Source: Cupriavidus basilensis (lineage in GTDB: Bacteria; Pseudomonadota; Gammaproteobacteria; Burkholderiales; Burkholderiaceae). Taken from it: a DNA stretch of 64,000 nucleotides. The stretch spans positions 61,310-125,309 of the forward strand of contig NZ_CP062807.1 in NCBI RefSeq assembly GCF_008801925.2, read 5' to 3'. This document shows positions 34,926-43,099 of the stretch, in pieces. Positions within the stretch are counted from its first letter, which is position 1; each line of letters begins with the position of its first letter. The notes under the pieces were generated by a model. The model saw only the letters and a list, made by a program, of their open reading frames with translations, was not told the DNA's origin and did not search any database. The position numbers and the translations under genes are program-made.

Positions 34926-35792
34926 ATGACAAAGCTTGAAACTCATGAACTCGAAAGCGTAGAGCGGGCGCGGAAACTCCTGCTCGCGAAGTTCTTTGAT
35001 AGCGCGGCTACGGACAAGCTGCGGAAGAAGGAAGCTGTTCGCCAACTGCTGGGAACGATCATCGCTGTACGAGAAGCTGGGATGTCATTTGACGAGATCG
35101 CGACCATCTTCAGTGAAGCGGGGCTCGTTCTCAATGCCAACACGTTGCGCTTGTACTTCTATCAATTGAAGGCGCAGGCCGACATTGCCGCGCACGAAAA
35201 GGCCCACGCCGACCAGGTCGCGCGCACCCGATCTCAGCTGGAGAGCGACGACCGGCAGCGCTTTAGCCAGGATGCGCTGACCGAGGCGCAAGCCGTGGCG
35301 AAACGTAAGCGCTCCCCGCACTTCCCCGAACCGCCCCCAGAGGTGCCGCCGGCGGCGGCGCCTTCTGCGATGAAGCCGCAGAAGGCGGAAAAGCAAAAGC
35401 CCGCGCGACCCCTTATGGGGGTCGCGCCGCCGCCCCCAACGCATGCGTTGGGGGCGGCGATTTCTAGGGCGGGGGAGGGGTCCATTGAGCCGCCGGCGGA
35501 GCCGAGTAAGCCCGTGCCCGCCGAAGCGCCTCCCGTTGCACCGAGAACAGAAGGCATCGGCCCGACGATCGAAGAGGCTCAGCAGGCCGGCGCTAGCATC
35601 CAAGGCGTGAGGCCAGATCTCCGCGAGAACGTTGTCCTTCACCAAGGGCGTCTGTACTACGAGAGCGGAGAAGCGTTTGACGCGACGCTTTCCAAGGCTC
35701 AGGCGTACTTGATTCGCCAGACGGGCAAGATCATCGCGCCCACGGTCATGACGTCCACGAAGGACTTCGTGACGATGCCGACCAAACTCTGA
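34926..35792 (+). CDS. TraK-like oriT-side protein with helix-turn-helix start (288 aa)
   Basis: The first gene on the other side of oriT, at the position of IncP traK. The N-terminal ~95 residues are helical with a DNA-binding pattern (KEAVRQLLGTIIAVREAG, FDEIATIFSEAGLVLNANTL). A long Pro/Ala-rich linker (about residues 130-215) leads to a small C-terminal domain (RENVVLHQGRLYYESGEAF). The linker DNA contains two consecutive strong hairpins. The name rests on position and architecture, not on clear identity to RP4 TraK. Confidence 0.55.
   Translation: MTKLETHELESVERARKLLLAKFFDSAATDKLRKKEAVRQLLGTIIAVREAGMSFDEIATIFSEAGLVLNANTLRLYFYQLKAQADIAAHEKAHADQVARTRSQLESDDRQRFSQDALTEAQAVAKRKRSPHFPEPPPEVPPAAAPSAMKPQKAEKQKPARPLMGVAPPPPTHALGAAISRAGEGSIEPPAEPSKPVPAEAPPVAPRTEGIGPTIEEAQQAGASIQGVRPDLRENVVLHQGRLYYESGEAFDATLSKAQAYLIRQTGKIIAPTVMTSTKDFVTMPTKL
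35403..35459. repeat. two adjacent strong inverted repeats inside the TraK-like gene
   Basis: First hairpin: 10-bp arms (GCGCGACCCC and its complement) at 35403-35427 with a 5-base loop. Second: a perfect 32-bp palindrome at 35428-35459, starting CGCCGCCCCCAACGCA and centred on 35443/35444. Both lie in the sequence for the Pro-rich linker, where protein constraint is low. Confidence 0.85.
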
Positions 35793-35799
35793 AACGCTT

Positions 35800-35815
35800 T
35801 TTCCAACGTCAGAAA
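35800..35815. repeat. backbone palindrome copy 6 (TTTCCAACGTCAGAAA)
   Basis: Lies immediately before the ATG of the SprT-like gene and 7 bp after the TraK-like stop. The site fills the ribosome-binding position. Confidence 0.85.
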
Positions 35816-36682
35816 ATGACCTTTGACAGTGAATTGGATTGTACAATCCAAACCGGATTGACGACCTCGGACGGCATCCTGACCGGCCAGATCCGCGTAG
35901 CGGCAACACCAGAGATGTACGGGCCGCTGGAAAAGCTGTACGACGTATTCAACGAAAAACTCTTCGGCGGCGCCTTGCCGGGATGCCTTCTCACGCTGCA
36001 GCGCGAGCGCAGAAACTCTTACGGGTACTTTTCACGAAAGCGCTGGGTGAGCAGAGCAGGGACGTTCGCGGATGAGATCGCACTCAACCCAAACCACTTT
36101 GCCGTCACGCCGCTGCTCGAAGCACTGCAGACCCTGTGCCACGAAATGGTCCACCAGATGCAGAGTCTCTATGGCAAACCTGGCCGGCGCGGCTACCACA
36201 ACAAAGAGTTTGCTCGAATGATGGCGGAGGTCGGCCTTCAGGCGTCCAACACCGGCAAGCCTGGTGGAAAGGAGACGGGCGAGTCGATGTCGGACTATCC
36301 CATTGCCGGCGGAAAGTTCCTGCAGGTAGTCGAGGATCTCTTAGCGTCGGGATTCACAATCGCATGGATGGACCGCTTTCCTCCGGTCGCTATCGTTCAA
36401 CTAGCCGCAGCGAACACTGCCGCGCCGGCGGATCTCGGCGACGCCGCATCAGAAGCACTAACGTTGGCCAGCCTTCCGCTTTCAGCCGACACGCTTGCCA
36501 AACTCTCCGTCCAGGCTGACCCCAGTCAGCCTCCCAGCGCCCCAACCAGGACAAAGTACACCTGCGCGTGCATGACAAACATATGGGGCAAGCGGGGGAT
36601 TCTTGCAACGTGTGGCGTCTGTGGCAGCCAGTTCCTTCCTGCGAAGCCAACGGTCGCCGACCGCGAAGACGACAAGCCGTAG
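35816..36682 (+). CDS. SprT-like zinc metalloprotease domain protein (288 aa)
   Basis: The domain region covers about residues 30-150: MYGPLEKLYDVFNEKLFGG, an aromatic strand, and the zinc motif H109-E110-x-x-H113 in LCHEMVHQMQ, with NKEFARMMAEVG after it. The C-terminal tail has a Cys-based zinc ribbon (CACMTNIW, then CGVCGSQF). SprT/Spartan proteins cut proteins crosslinked to DNA in eukaryotes; bacterial plasmid versions have no proven role. Its place beside oriT suggests action on protein-DNA adducts such as the relaxase, which is inference. Confidence 0.85.
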   Translation: MTFDSELDCTIQTGLTTSDGILTGQIRVAATPEMYGPLEKLYDVFNEKLFGGALPGCLLTLQRERRNSYGYFSRKRWVSRAGTFADEIALNPNHFAVTPLLEALQTLCHEMVHQMQSLYGKPGRRGYHNKEFARMMAEVGLQASNTGKPGGKETGESMSDYPIAGGKFLQVVEDLLASGFTIAWMDRFPPVAIVQLAAANTAAPADLGDAASEALTLASLPLSADTLAKLSVQADPSQPPSAPTRTKYTCACMTNIWGKRGILATCGVCGSQFLPAKPTVADREDDKP

Positions 36683-36934
36683 GCCGCCGGCGGGCGGCTG
36701 CAGGGAAACCTAATTCGCTAGATTTCGAGTCCTTACGAATCAATGGGTTGCCAACGTATAACGTAGCCGGGGACGCCAACGCGGGGCCAAAATAACTAGA
36801 CTGAGCGGGATTCCCAGCGCGAATTCGTTAGACTGAGCCACCTGACCGTTTCCAGGCGCGGGAGGCCGCTTCCGGCCTCACTGCCTTCGTCCAGTGCATG
36901 TCAAAATAGCGCATCACCATCAACGCCAAACAAT
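36683..36934. other. intergenic stretch without a gene
   Basis: Contains a GCCGCC/GGGCGGC hairpin just after the SprT-like gene and two similar blocks (CTAGACTGAGC at 36796 and TTAGACTGAGC at 36828) that look like remnants of an IS or repeat end. No RNA gene seen. Confidence 0.35.
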
Positions 36935-37375
36935 ATGAGAACAGCCTCGGTCGCTCTTTCAATGCTTTTGACGGCGTCGCCACTTCTGCCAAGTGGAGCC
37001 TCAGCGACTCCAAAGGATGAGTACGGGTTGCAAGAGCGCTGTGGGAGCCGCGCCGAAGAATGGTTCAAGAAAGAGTATGGCGGCGGCATAGTCAACACCA
37101 AAGATGGCCGAGCGATAGCTTCGTACAGGAATCACTACAACACCCGATTGAACAAATGCTTCGTGGTCCTTAACTATCAAGACCTTCCTTATAAGAACAA
37201 GAAGTCCAAACCTTCGAGGCAGATTGGTCTATTTGACTTGAACGAGAAGAAGGACTATGGAAGTTTCTTCAAGTTCAGTGACAGCGAACTCCTCTTTGAA
37301 TGTGTCGTCGCTGACAAGATATGCAAGTCCCAGTCCGAGTGGGAGGCACTCATTGCCCCGTTCATGGACGACTGA
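36935..37375 (+). CDS. secreted protein of unknown function (146 aa)
   Basis: A cleavable signal peptide (SVALSMLLTASPLLPSGASA) followed by a ~120-residue domain with four or five Cys (ERCGSRAEEWFKKEYGGGIV, NKCFVVLNYQDLPYK, LFECVVADKICKS) that could form disulphides in the periplasm. No family recognised. Its codon use and Lys content are lower in GC than its neighbours, hinting at separate acquisition. Confidence 0.6.
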   Translation: MRTASVALSMLLTASPLLPSGASATPKDEYGLQERCGSRAEEWFKKEYGGGIVNTKDGRAIASYRNHYNTRLNKCFVVLNYQDLPYKNKKSKPSRQIGLFDLNEKKDYGSFFKFSDSELLFECVVADKICKSQSEWEALIAPFMDD

Positions 37376-37639
37376 TCGTTAGGCGTCGCTGCTGAGTCCT
37401 CCCGTTGATAATCGCTCGAGGCTCGACTGAGCATTGTCCGAGGAGCTTTAGATGAACAGCGCTCGTTTGGGTCGAAAGCGGCCGTCCATCGTCACCGTTG
37501 AGCATCACGCGCCTGCATCGGCTGCGCAGCAATCCAGTTAGTTCCGGATTTCCGGTCCAGCAAAGGCGCACGTAGTCCAGCTAATTTCGGTTACCTACAG
37601 CGGCGTTCGAGGCCAGCAGGCAAAATCAAGCTCGGGATA
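37376..37639. other. intergenic stretch without a gene
   Basis: No convincing frame. Contains CAGCTAATTTCGGTTACC at 37578, a short motif also present near 14488 and 46908. May be a deleted-gene scar. Confidence 0.35.
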
Positions 37640-37668
37640 TTGCAATGGCAGTTTAACTGCCATATAAT
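37640..37668 (+). promoter_or_regulatory. promoter with palindrome ATGGCAGTTTAACTGCCAT over its spacer
   Basis: TTGCAA (37640-37645), a 17-bp spacer and TATAAT (37663-37668). A perfect 9-bp-arm dyad (37645-37663) fills the spacer, the layout of a tight repressor operator. It serves the TGT-like/DUF6884 gene only and differs in sequence from the other dyads in the window. Confidence 0.7.
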
Positions 37669-37704
37669 ACTACACATATAGCAATGTTTTTTAGGGTTGG
37701 TTCG

Positions 37705-39453
37705 ATGCACCTGAACGTGACACACACGAACGAAACGCTGGGCCTCTTGGCAATGCTCGGCGTTCCGGCTGCGGCCAGGCAATTGACGCTGTTTTGCGAT
37801 GAAGCGCATGAGCCTATCCCTGGTCGGTCCAAGCTGACCCGTCGCGCCACGCTGGATCTTTTCGCCCTCACGGCCAGCGCCTCTACAAAGGCTATTGCCT
37901 CCCTCGCGGCGAAGGTGGCGAGATTCGCTTCCGGCATGTCACGAGCTCGAGATTTCGGCGCCGCTGGTCATGCTGGTCATGCTGGGCATGCCGTGGGCGT
38001 GGACGTGGGCCAACTGTCCCGCAAAGCGATGGGCGAGCTCGCGGAGATGGTCGCTACGAAGCGTACCCCTGTGTTTGTGGACTCGGGCGCCTACAGCATG
38101 TTTCGTCGGCAGCAGGCTGATCTGGCCGCCGGCAAGAAAGTCGTCGCGCTCGACTTCGGCCAGATCCTCGCTCGCTATGAGCAACTGGCCGAACTGATCC
38201 ACGAGAAAAACGAAGCAGAAGAGCAATTGCCGGCACCCCTCGTCTCTCTGCCTGACGTGATCGGCGACCAGCACGGTTCGCTCGATCTTCTGAAACATCA
38301 CTCGGCCTGGATAAAGGCTACCGCGCAATTCAATGTCCTGCGTCTCCTTGTACCGATCCCCCGAGGCGACAGCTACACGCTCTCGCACTACTACGACGCG
38401 GCGGTATTGGCTGCGGGCACCGACAACTTCGTCGTCGGTATCCCGACGGTTGCGAATCCTTGGTCCCCTGCAGAAGTGACTGCCTTCTTGCTCGATCGCA
38501 AGCCACAGGCAATTCACTTCCTCGGCTCGTTGCATGACAGCCGGCTGACGAAATGGCTCAAGGCAATCGTCAATGCCGGCATGAGCGACGCGATAGAAGT
38601 CTCCGCTGACGCGAATCCGCTCCGTAGCATGGTCCTGCCGCGCGACGGCACCAAGCTCGCGCCGGGTGAGCGGTGTGATCGGATCATCGACGGACTCAGC
38701 GCGCGCGCTCGCGCTACGGAACTCTCGAATGTCTTCGCACAATACGGTGGCCGGGATCAGATGCGCGAGGCGCTGGGCGGCGCAGATTTCGAGCGTCAAC
38801 AGCGATTGCTGGGCCTGATCTCGGATCTGTCAGGCACACCGCAGGAAATTGTGCGGCGCGACTTCGGGTTGGCAGATGGCCCGATCGAAGGCGATCGGAA
38901 GGTGGAGCACGGCACAGAGTACGTTCTGCGAAATGGCCGCTGGCGGACCAACGCAGAGCAGTCGCAATCCGCGCCCTCAAGCACGAAAATCGTTGGCAGC
39001 GAGCGCCTGTTGCTCGTTGCGTGCTCAGCAGCGAAGAGGCAAGGGCGATATCCAGCGGCGGCCCTCTATACCGGCGCGCTTTACGGCGTGCTCAACAAGT
39101 GGATTCCTGCCGGGCATGCGCGGCCCGATGTGCACATCCTTTCGGCCAAGCATGGACTCGTGAACGGCGCCACGGAGCTCGAGACCTATGACCAGCGCAT
39201 GACGCCGCAACGCGCTAAGGAACTGGCCGCTCAGGGCCTGGATCTGTCGCAATTCAATGGGAAGCGCTACCGCGAGGTCTTCATCGCCGGCGGTGCTGAC
39301 TATCGCGAGGTGGCTCGTGCATACGTCCAGCAGCTCCAGGACGCGGGAGTCATTGCCGCCGACGCCTCACTCGAATCAACGAAGGGCGGCATCGGTGAAA
39401 TCCGCGGGCAACTTGGCGCCTACCTGCGTTCGTGCACTTTCGATTCCCTCTGA
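37705..39453 (+). CDS. TGT-like (DpdA-type) protein with C-terminal DUF6884 domain (582 aa)
   Basis: Residues ~95-330 resemble the tRNA-guanine transglycosylase fold in the DpdA-like form: VFVDSGAYSMFRR (compare DSGGFQ of TGT), PAPLVSLPDVIGD, FVVGIPTV and AIHFLGS. The C-terminal ~150 residues match DUF6884 (LLLVACSAAKRQG, LYTGALYGVLNKW, ILSAKHGLV, TYDQRM). DpdA-type enzymes insert 7-deazaguanine into DNA, which protects against restriction. Both assignments are from motifs by eye; the first is moderate, the second better. An HAGHAGHA repeat sits in the N-terminal region. The ATG at 37705 has AGGG 11 nt upstream. Confidence 0.55.
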   Translation: MHLNVTHTNETLGLLAMLGVPAAARQLTLFCDEAHEPIPGRSKLTRRATLDLFALTASASTKAIASLAAKVARFASGMSRARDFGAAGHAGHAGHAVGVDVGQLSRKAMGELAEMVATKRTPVFVDSGAYSMFRRQQADLAAGKKVVALDFGQILARYEQLAELIHEKNEAEEQLPAPLVSLPDVIGDQHGSLDLLKHHSAWIKATAQFNVLRLLVPIPRGDSYTLSHYYDAAVLAAGTDNFVVGIPTVANPWSPAEVTAFLLDRKPQAIHFLGSLHDSRLTKWLKAIVNAGMSDAIEVSADANPLRSMVLPRDGTKLAPGERCDRIIDGLSARARATELSNVFAQYGGRDQMREALGGADFERQQRLLGLISDLSGTPQEIVRRDFGLADGPIEGDRKVEHGTEYVLRNGRWRTNAEQSQSAPSSTKIVGSERLLLVACSAAKRQGRYPAAALYTGALYGVLNKWIPAGHARPDVHILSAKHGLVNGATELETYDQRMTPQRAKELAAQGLDLSQFNGKRYREVFIAGGADYREVARAYVQQLQDAGVIAADASLESTKGGIGEIRGQLGAYLRSCTFDSL

Positions 39454-39513
39454 CCAACCCACGCCCCGATTGCGCCTTACGCGTCATCGTCAACTACACA
39501 GGACAAGAGCAAC

Positions 39514-39924
39514 ATGATCAACGTCAACCTCCAAGCCATCACCGCACAAATGATTCAGGCGTCCATCAGGGATGCCGATCTCGATGCGGCCCTGCAGCCG
39601 CTCATGGCCGTCGCCGGCATCCTCCACGGAGACGTAGCGGCGGCACACTTTGCCTCAGTTATGGATTCCGACAACTCGCAGTGGCAGGAGGGCACTTTTG
39701 AACAACGGGAGGCTTTCATTCGTAGCTGGATGGATCACGAAGCTGCTGCATTGCGTCGCCAAACGCGTGCTGGTTTCGTTGAACTCGCGGCACGCACCTA
39801 TGACGACGGTACAACTGTCGTGGTCGACCAGGAGGAACCGGAGATCCGCCTCGCTGTTGAACCCCCCGGCGCTCAACGCGCTTGGGTCAAGGCGTGGGTA
39901 TGGGTGGATCAGCAAGCCTCATAA
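39514..39924 (+). CDS. uncharacterised protein (136 aa)
   Basis: A soluble protein; the first part is helical (AITAQMIQASIRDADLDAAL, MAVAGILHGDVAAAHFASVM) and the C-terminal part contains VVVDQEEPEIRLAVEPPGA. The family is not recognised. It is 60 bp downstream of the TGT-like gene, in the same direction. Confidence 0.55.
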   Translation: MINVNLQAITAQMIQASIRDADLDAALQPLMAVAGILHGDVAAAHFASVMDSDNSQWQEGTFEQREAFIRSWMDHEAAALRRQTRAGFVELAARTYDDGTTVVVDQEEPEIRLAVEPPGAQRAWVKAWVWVDQQAS

Positions 39925-39990
39925 CAGCCAACCGCGAGCGCCATAGAGCGCTCTACGTCCCTTCTCTTCCTCCCTGACTCATCTAAAACC

Positions 39991-40587
39991 ATGACATCAC
40001 TATTGCGCTACGTGCTTGCCATCATCTTTGCCGTCTTCTTTGTTTCGGCTTCCGCTGCCGACTTCTCAGGGAAAGTGGTAGCCGTCCTGGATGGAGACAC
40101 CATCGACGTTCTCGTGGACAAGACACCCATCCGCGTCCGCCTGGCTGGCATCGATGCCCCAGAGAAATCGCAACCCTTTGGCTCGCGCTCAAAAATTGCC
40201 CTGTCGAATCTTGTCTACGCAAAGCAGGTCCTCGTTCAGGACCAGGGGCCGGACCGCTACGGAAGACGCATTGGCTTCGTATGGGTGGATGTCCACGTGA
40301 CCGCAGAGTGGATGCCGGAGGGCACCAAGATCCCGGCCTACTGGAATGGCTCGCACTGGAACGACTGGATCACACCGCAGTTCACTGCGGAGGGTATCGC
40401 GATGGTGGCGGCGGTGATGCCCGACGTCGTCTTCTATGACAAGGCGAGCGGCAGGGTCTCCGTGGTCGATGATCCGGGCGAGGGAGATGTGGGGGTCTTC
40501 GAGGTCAAGCCAGTCGACACTTTCGTGGACGGCAAGCAGATCCCTACATACGAGATCGAAAACTGGTGCTGGGAACTCTCGGAGTAA
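39991..40587 (+). CDS. thermonuclease-like protein fused to an unrelated C-terminus (198 aa)
   Basis: After a signal peptide (residues 1-22) residues 24-103 match staphylococcal nuclease: VVAVLDGDTIDV, R50 with RLAGIDAPE58 and DRYGRRIG, so the Arg-Glu-Arg catalytic set is present. The expected end of the fold (a VN-x-E-M-V-x-x-G-x-A-W segment) is missing; the sequence changes at about residue 104 to PEGTKIPAYWNGSHW and VGVFEVKPVDTFVDGKQIP, which looks like another protein of ~90 residues. Probably a gene fusion; nuclease activity is doubtful. Confidence 0.65.
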   Translation: MTSLLRYVLAIIFAVFFVSASAADFSGKVVAVLDGDTIDVLVDKTPIRVRLAGIDAPEKSQPFGSRSKIALSNLVYAKQVLVQDQGPDRYGRRIGFVWVDVHVTAEWMPEGTKIPAYWNGSHWNDWITPQFTAEGIAMVAAVMPDVVFYDKASGRVSVVDDPGEGDVGVFEVKPVDTFVDGKQIPTYEIENWCWELSE

Positions 40588-40590
40588 GGA

Positions 40591-40878
40591 ATGAACACGC
40601 TGTTCAAGAATGAGGAAGCGCCCGAACGGTCCACAGATGCAAAAGCGGAGGCCTTCGCAGAGCGAATCAACATTCTGATGGGAATTGATAGCTGCAGGTG
40701 GTGCCGGATGTCGCGTGCTTACTTCGCGATCGTGCCCGTCCATATGACCCTTGTTGCCCGAATGATCAGGCAGTTGTTTGAACAAGCCGGGTGCGCACGG
40801 GTTACGTATTCCCGCGAGGCTGGCTCGCTCGAGGCCGGTATCGACGGTCTCCAGGTCAGCGGCTACCTGGTTGCGTAG
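40591..40878 (+). CDS. uncharacterised protein (95 aa)
   Basis: Starts 3 bp after the preceding stop, likely cotranscribed. The sequence has a compact Cys/Trp motif (SCRWCRMSRAYFAIVP) and a helical part. No family recognised. Confidence 0.5.
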   Translation: MNTLFKNEEAPERSTDAKAEAFAERINILMGIDSCRWCRMSRAYFAIVPVHMTLVARMIRQLFEQAGCARVTYSREAGSLEAGIDGLQVSGYLVA

Positions 40879-40926
40879 CAGATGGCCAACACTAATCGAA
40901 TCGAAAACTAACCAAGGAGATACCCG

Positions 40927-41064
40927 ATGTTCATTGCTCGTTACCGCGACACCAAACGTGAAGTTGAAACGCTCGGCACGTTGGAAGAGGCGCTGATGTG
41001 GTTGCAGACACGCGCTTTGCCGGGTCTGTTCGAAGTTGTCGGACCGCGTTCGTTGAACGCATGA
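40927..41064 (+). CDS. very small uncharacterised protein (45 aa)
   Basis: A strong AAGGAG 8 nt before the ATG at 40927. The sequence (MFIARYRDTKREVETLGTLE) is protein-like. Too short for family assignment. The next ATG overlaps its stop. Confidence 0.55.
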   Translation: MFIARYRDTKREVETLGTLEEALMWLQTRALPGLFEVVGPRSLNA

Positions 41065-41132
41065 TAGGCGGGTCCACCAAGAGGGGCCATAATGTGCGCT
41101 ACGCTGGATATCGCACTATCTTTGCCCCTTTT

Positions 41133-41459
41133 ATGGAATCAACCGAAATCACCATCAACGAACACGGGTTCTATCAGTTCCCGATTCGAGACATTCGTCG
41201 GCTGTTTGTTGTGCTCGTCGCACTGGAGCGAACTGGCTTGACCAGCACGGTCGCCCTCGAAGATCTCACGGGGCACCATAGGCACACCATCGCTGGTGAT
41301 CTGCAGAGGCTTCGCACTGAGCTGTACGTGGATATCTCCGTGACGGACGGACTATCTGAGAAGCGCCGCCCTGTAAAGCTCTACGAACTCGTCGGCTGGG
41401 GCCCGATACTGAATCGCGAAGGCGTGGTCGCCGCGGCGCAAGCCACAGAGGTGCTCTAG
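41133..41459 (+). CDS. winged-helix-like regulator (108 aa)
   Basis: The region RDIRRLFVVLVALERTGLT, VALEDLTGHHRHTIAGDLQR, followed by a short beta wing, has the layout of a winged helix DNA-binding domain. The upstream ATG at 41061 overlaps the previous gene and would add 24 residues. It stands before the TraL-like operon and could be a regulator of it. No known family. Confidence 0.55.
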   Translation: MESTEITINEHGFYQFPIRDIRRLFVVLVALERTGLTSTVALEDLTGHHRHTIAGDLQRLRTELYVDISVTDGLSEKRRPVKLYELVGWGPILNREGVVAAAQATEVL

Positions 41460-41483
41460 GCCACGATGACTTGGAGAGTCACT

Positions 41484-41684
41484 ATGAAAGTTGGCATTGT
41501 TTCGATCGAGGCGGCGATCAATAGGAGCCGCAACGCGGGGGGGATTACCGGCGTCACGCTGTCTGCTGATGTGCGCGCCCTAGCGGAGGTTTGGGGCACC
41601 ATGATCTATTACGGCATGACCGAGATTGACCTGGACAGCATTACCATTCACGCTCGCGAAGCGTTGGCACGTTGGACCGATTAA
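41484..41684 (+). CDS. DUF3717-domain protein (66 aa)
   Basis: Matches the DUF3717 layout, IVSIEAAINRSRNAGG then ALAEVWGTMIYYGMTEIDLD, a small protein family found in Burkholderiales. Function unknown. The ATG at 41484 has GGAGAG 9 nt upstream. Confidence 0.75.
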   Translation: MKVGIVSIEAAINRSRNAGGITGVTLSADVRALAEVWGTMIYYGMTEIDLDSITIHAREALARWTD

Positions 41685-41731
41685 AATCGGCAAAAAGTAA
41701 TTTTTTTAATTTACTAAAGGAAGTTTCATAC

Positions 41732-42493
41732 ATGGCTAAAGAAACCAAAAAAAGCACCGGCTGCCCGGTATTCATCTGCCACGGCGACAAGGGCGGCGTG
41801 GGCAAGTCGATGGAATGCGCGGTGATCTGCGATTGGCTGGACAAGTCCGGAATTGAATTCGCGCTGGTCGACGGCGACACGAGAAATCCGGACGTTGCCC
41901 GCATGTTCAAATCGGTTGCCCCGGTCGCTCAACTGAACCTGCGCACGCATGACGGCTGGATGGATCTCACGGACTTCATGTCCGAACATAGCCATCGCGT
42001 GATCGTCATCTCGATGCCGGCTGGCATCGGTGAAGAGCTTAGCAAGGAGGGCGCCTCCTTCGTGAACACGATCCGCCTGCTGGAACGACCGATGCACCTG
42101 TTCTGGGTCATCAACCGCTTGCCGGACAGCGTGAACCTGCTCTCCGAGGCAGAGAAGACCCTCGGCGGCGATCTCGCAGGCAGGTATGTCGTGAAGAACC
42201 TCTACTTCGGTCCCGCCGAGAAGTTCACGCGTTGGGATACCAGCACGACCCGTTCGAACTTCGAGCAGGCCGGTGGCGTCACACTGAAGCTGCCCGAGCT
42301 CCACGAGCGCACCGTGGACAAGCTGTACGCCGACAACGACGCGATCATGCCCTTTTCTCGGGCGGTGCAGCCCGTAGGACAGCACAAGGAAAGCGTCCAC
42401 GGCTTTACCGCCAGCGAGAACATGGAACTGGTGCACTGGGTCACCACTAACCACAACACGCTCGAGTCCATTCGTCATCGTCTGGGCCTGTAA
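41732..42493 (+). CDS. TraL-like ParA-family ATPase, copy 1 (253 aa)
   Basis: A P-loop ATPase of the ParA/MinD type: CHGDKGGVGKSMECAVI with the deviant Walker A Lys, DGDTRNPDVARMF and a late VKNLYFGPAEK. In IncP plasmids the gene traL encodes an ATPase of this class within the Tra1 region. A ParB partner is absent. It is a paralogue of the gene at 43096. An AT-rich region with AAGGAAG precedes the ATG at 41732; palindrome copy 7 lies after its stop. Confidence 0.75.
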   Translation: MAKETKKSTGCPVFICHGDKGGVGKSMECAVICDWLDKSGIEFALVDGDTRNPDVARMFKSVAPVAQLNLRTHDGWMDLTDFMSEHSHRVIVISMPAGIGEELSKEGASFVNTIRLLERPMHLFWVINRLPDSVNLLSEAEKTLGGDLAGRYVVKNLYFGPAEKFTRWDTSTTRSNFEQAGGVTLKLPELHERTVDKLYADNDAIMPFSRAVQPVGQHKESVHGFTASENMELVHWVTTNHNTLESIRHRLGL

Positions 42494-42495
42494 CT

Positions 42496-42511
42496 TTTCT
42501 GACGTTGGAAA
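42496..42511. repeat. backbone palindrome copy 7 (TTTCTGACGTTGGAAA)
   Basis: Lies 2 bp after the first TraL-like stop and runs into the ribosome-binding site (AAAGGAGG) of the next gene. Confidence 0.85.
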
Positions 42512-42523
42512 AAGGAGGGGTAG

Positions 42524-43099
42524 ATGGCCAAGTTCAATTTCCGCCGGGGTGAGGCCGTCATCCACTATTCATTGGTGGGCCCGCACCGGGGATATTGGGG
42601 TCGCAAGGTCGGAGCGTTCCGAGTGCTCGCGACCAGCCCCTCCAGCCTGGATTCAGGTGCCTGCATCTCTGAGAGCGATCTAGGGCACACAATCTTCCCA
42701 GCCCCTAACGAGCATGGCGTCTACGATGAGCGCCATGCCAAGCAGTTTGCCTATCGCAGCACCAGTGGTAGAGATCACGCTGTCGCATACGTTCTGCATA
42801 TCGGGCCGGATCGCTGGGCCTACTCGTTTAGCCTCACCATCGCTACCGGCGGATACTGCGGCTTCTCGAGTGGCATCTCTGACGATCACAGCGAGAGCAC
42901 CGAAGAGTCGGCTACCCGTCTTGCCCTGACTCAGTTGATCGTCATGCTCCGCGACACGCTTGACAACGCCAGCGTCACAAATCCGGAGAGACGACGCAAA
43001 GCAGTCCGTTCGGCAATCATCGCCCTTCTTTCCCAGCTTTCGTTAGTCGACAGGACTGCTATACTTAAAGCAGTCAATGAAATATCGAAAGGCGGATGA
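42524..43099 (+). CDS. uncharacterised protein between the two TraL-like genes (191 aa)
   Basis: The first ~115 residues are beta-rich (VIHYSLVGPHRGYWGRK, WAYSFSLTIATGGYCGFSS); the last ~70 are helical. No known family. Its stop overlaps the next start by 4 bp, so it is coupled to the second ATPase. Its place between two paralogous ATPases suggests a functional partner. Confidence 0.6.
   Translation: MAKFNFRRGEAVIHYSLVGPHRGYWGRKVGAFRVLATSPSSLDSGACISESDLGHTIFPAPNEHGVYDERHAKQFAYRSTSGRDHAVAYVLHIGPDRWAYSFSLTIATGGYCGFSSGISDDHSESTEESATRLALTQLIVMLRDTLDNASVTNPERRRKAVRSAIIALLSQLSLVDRTAILKAVNEISKGG

Noticed and set aside
36464..36480. ACTAACGTTGGCCAGC as a further backbone palindrome
   Set aside because: Only the central ACGTTGG matches; the TTTC/GAAA arms are absent.
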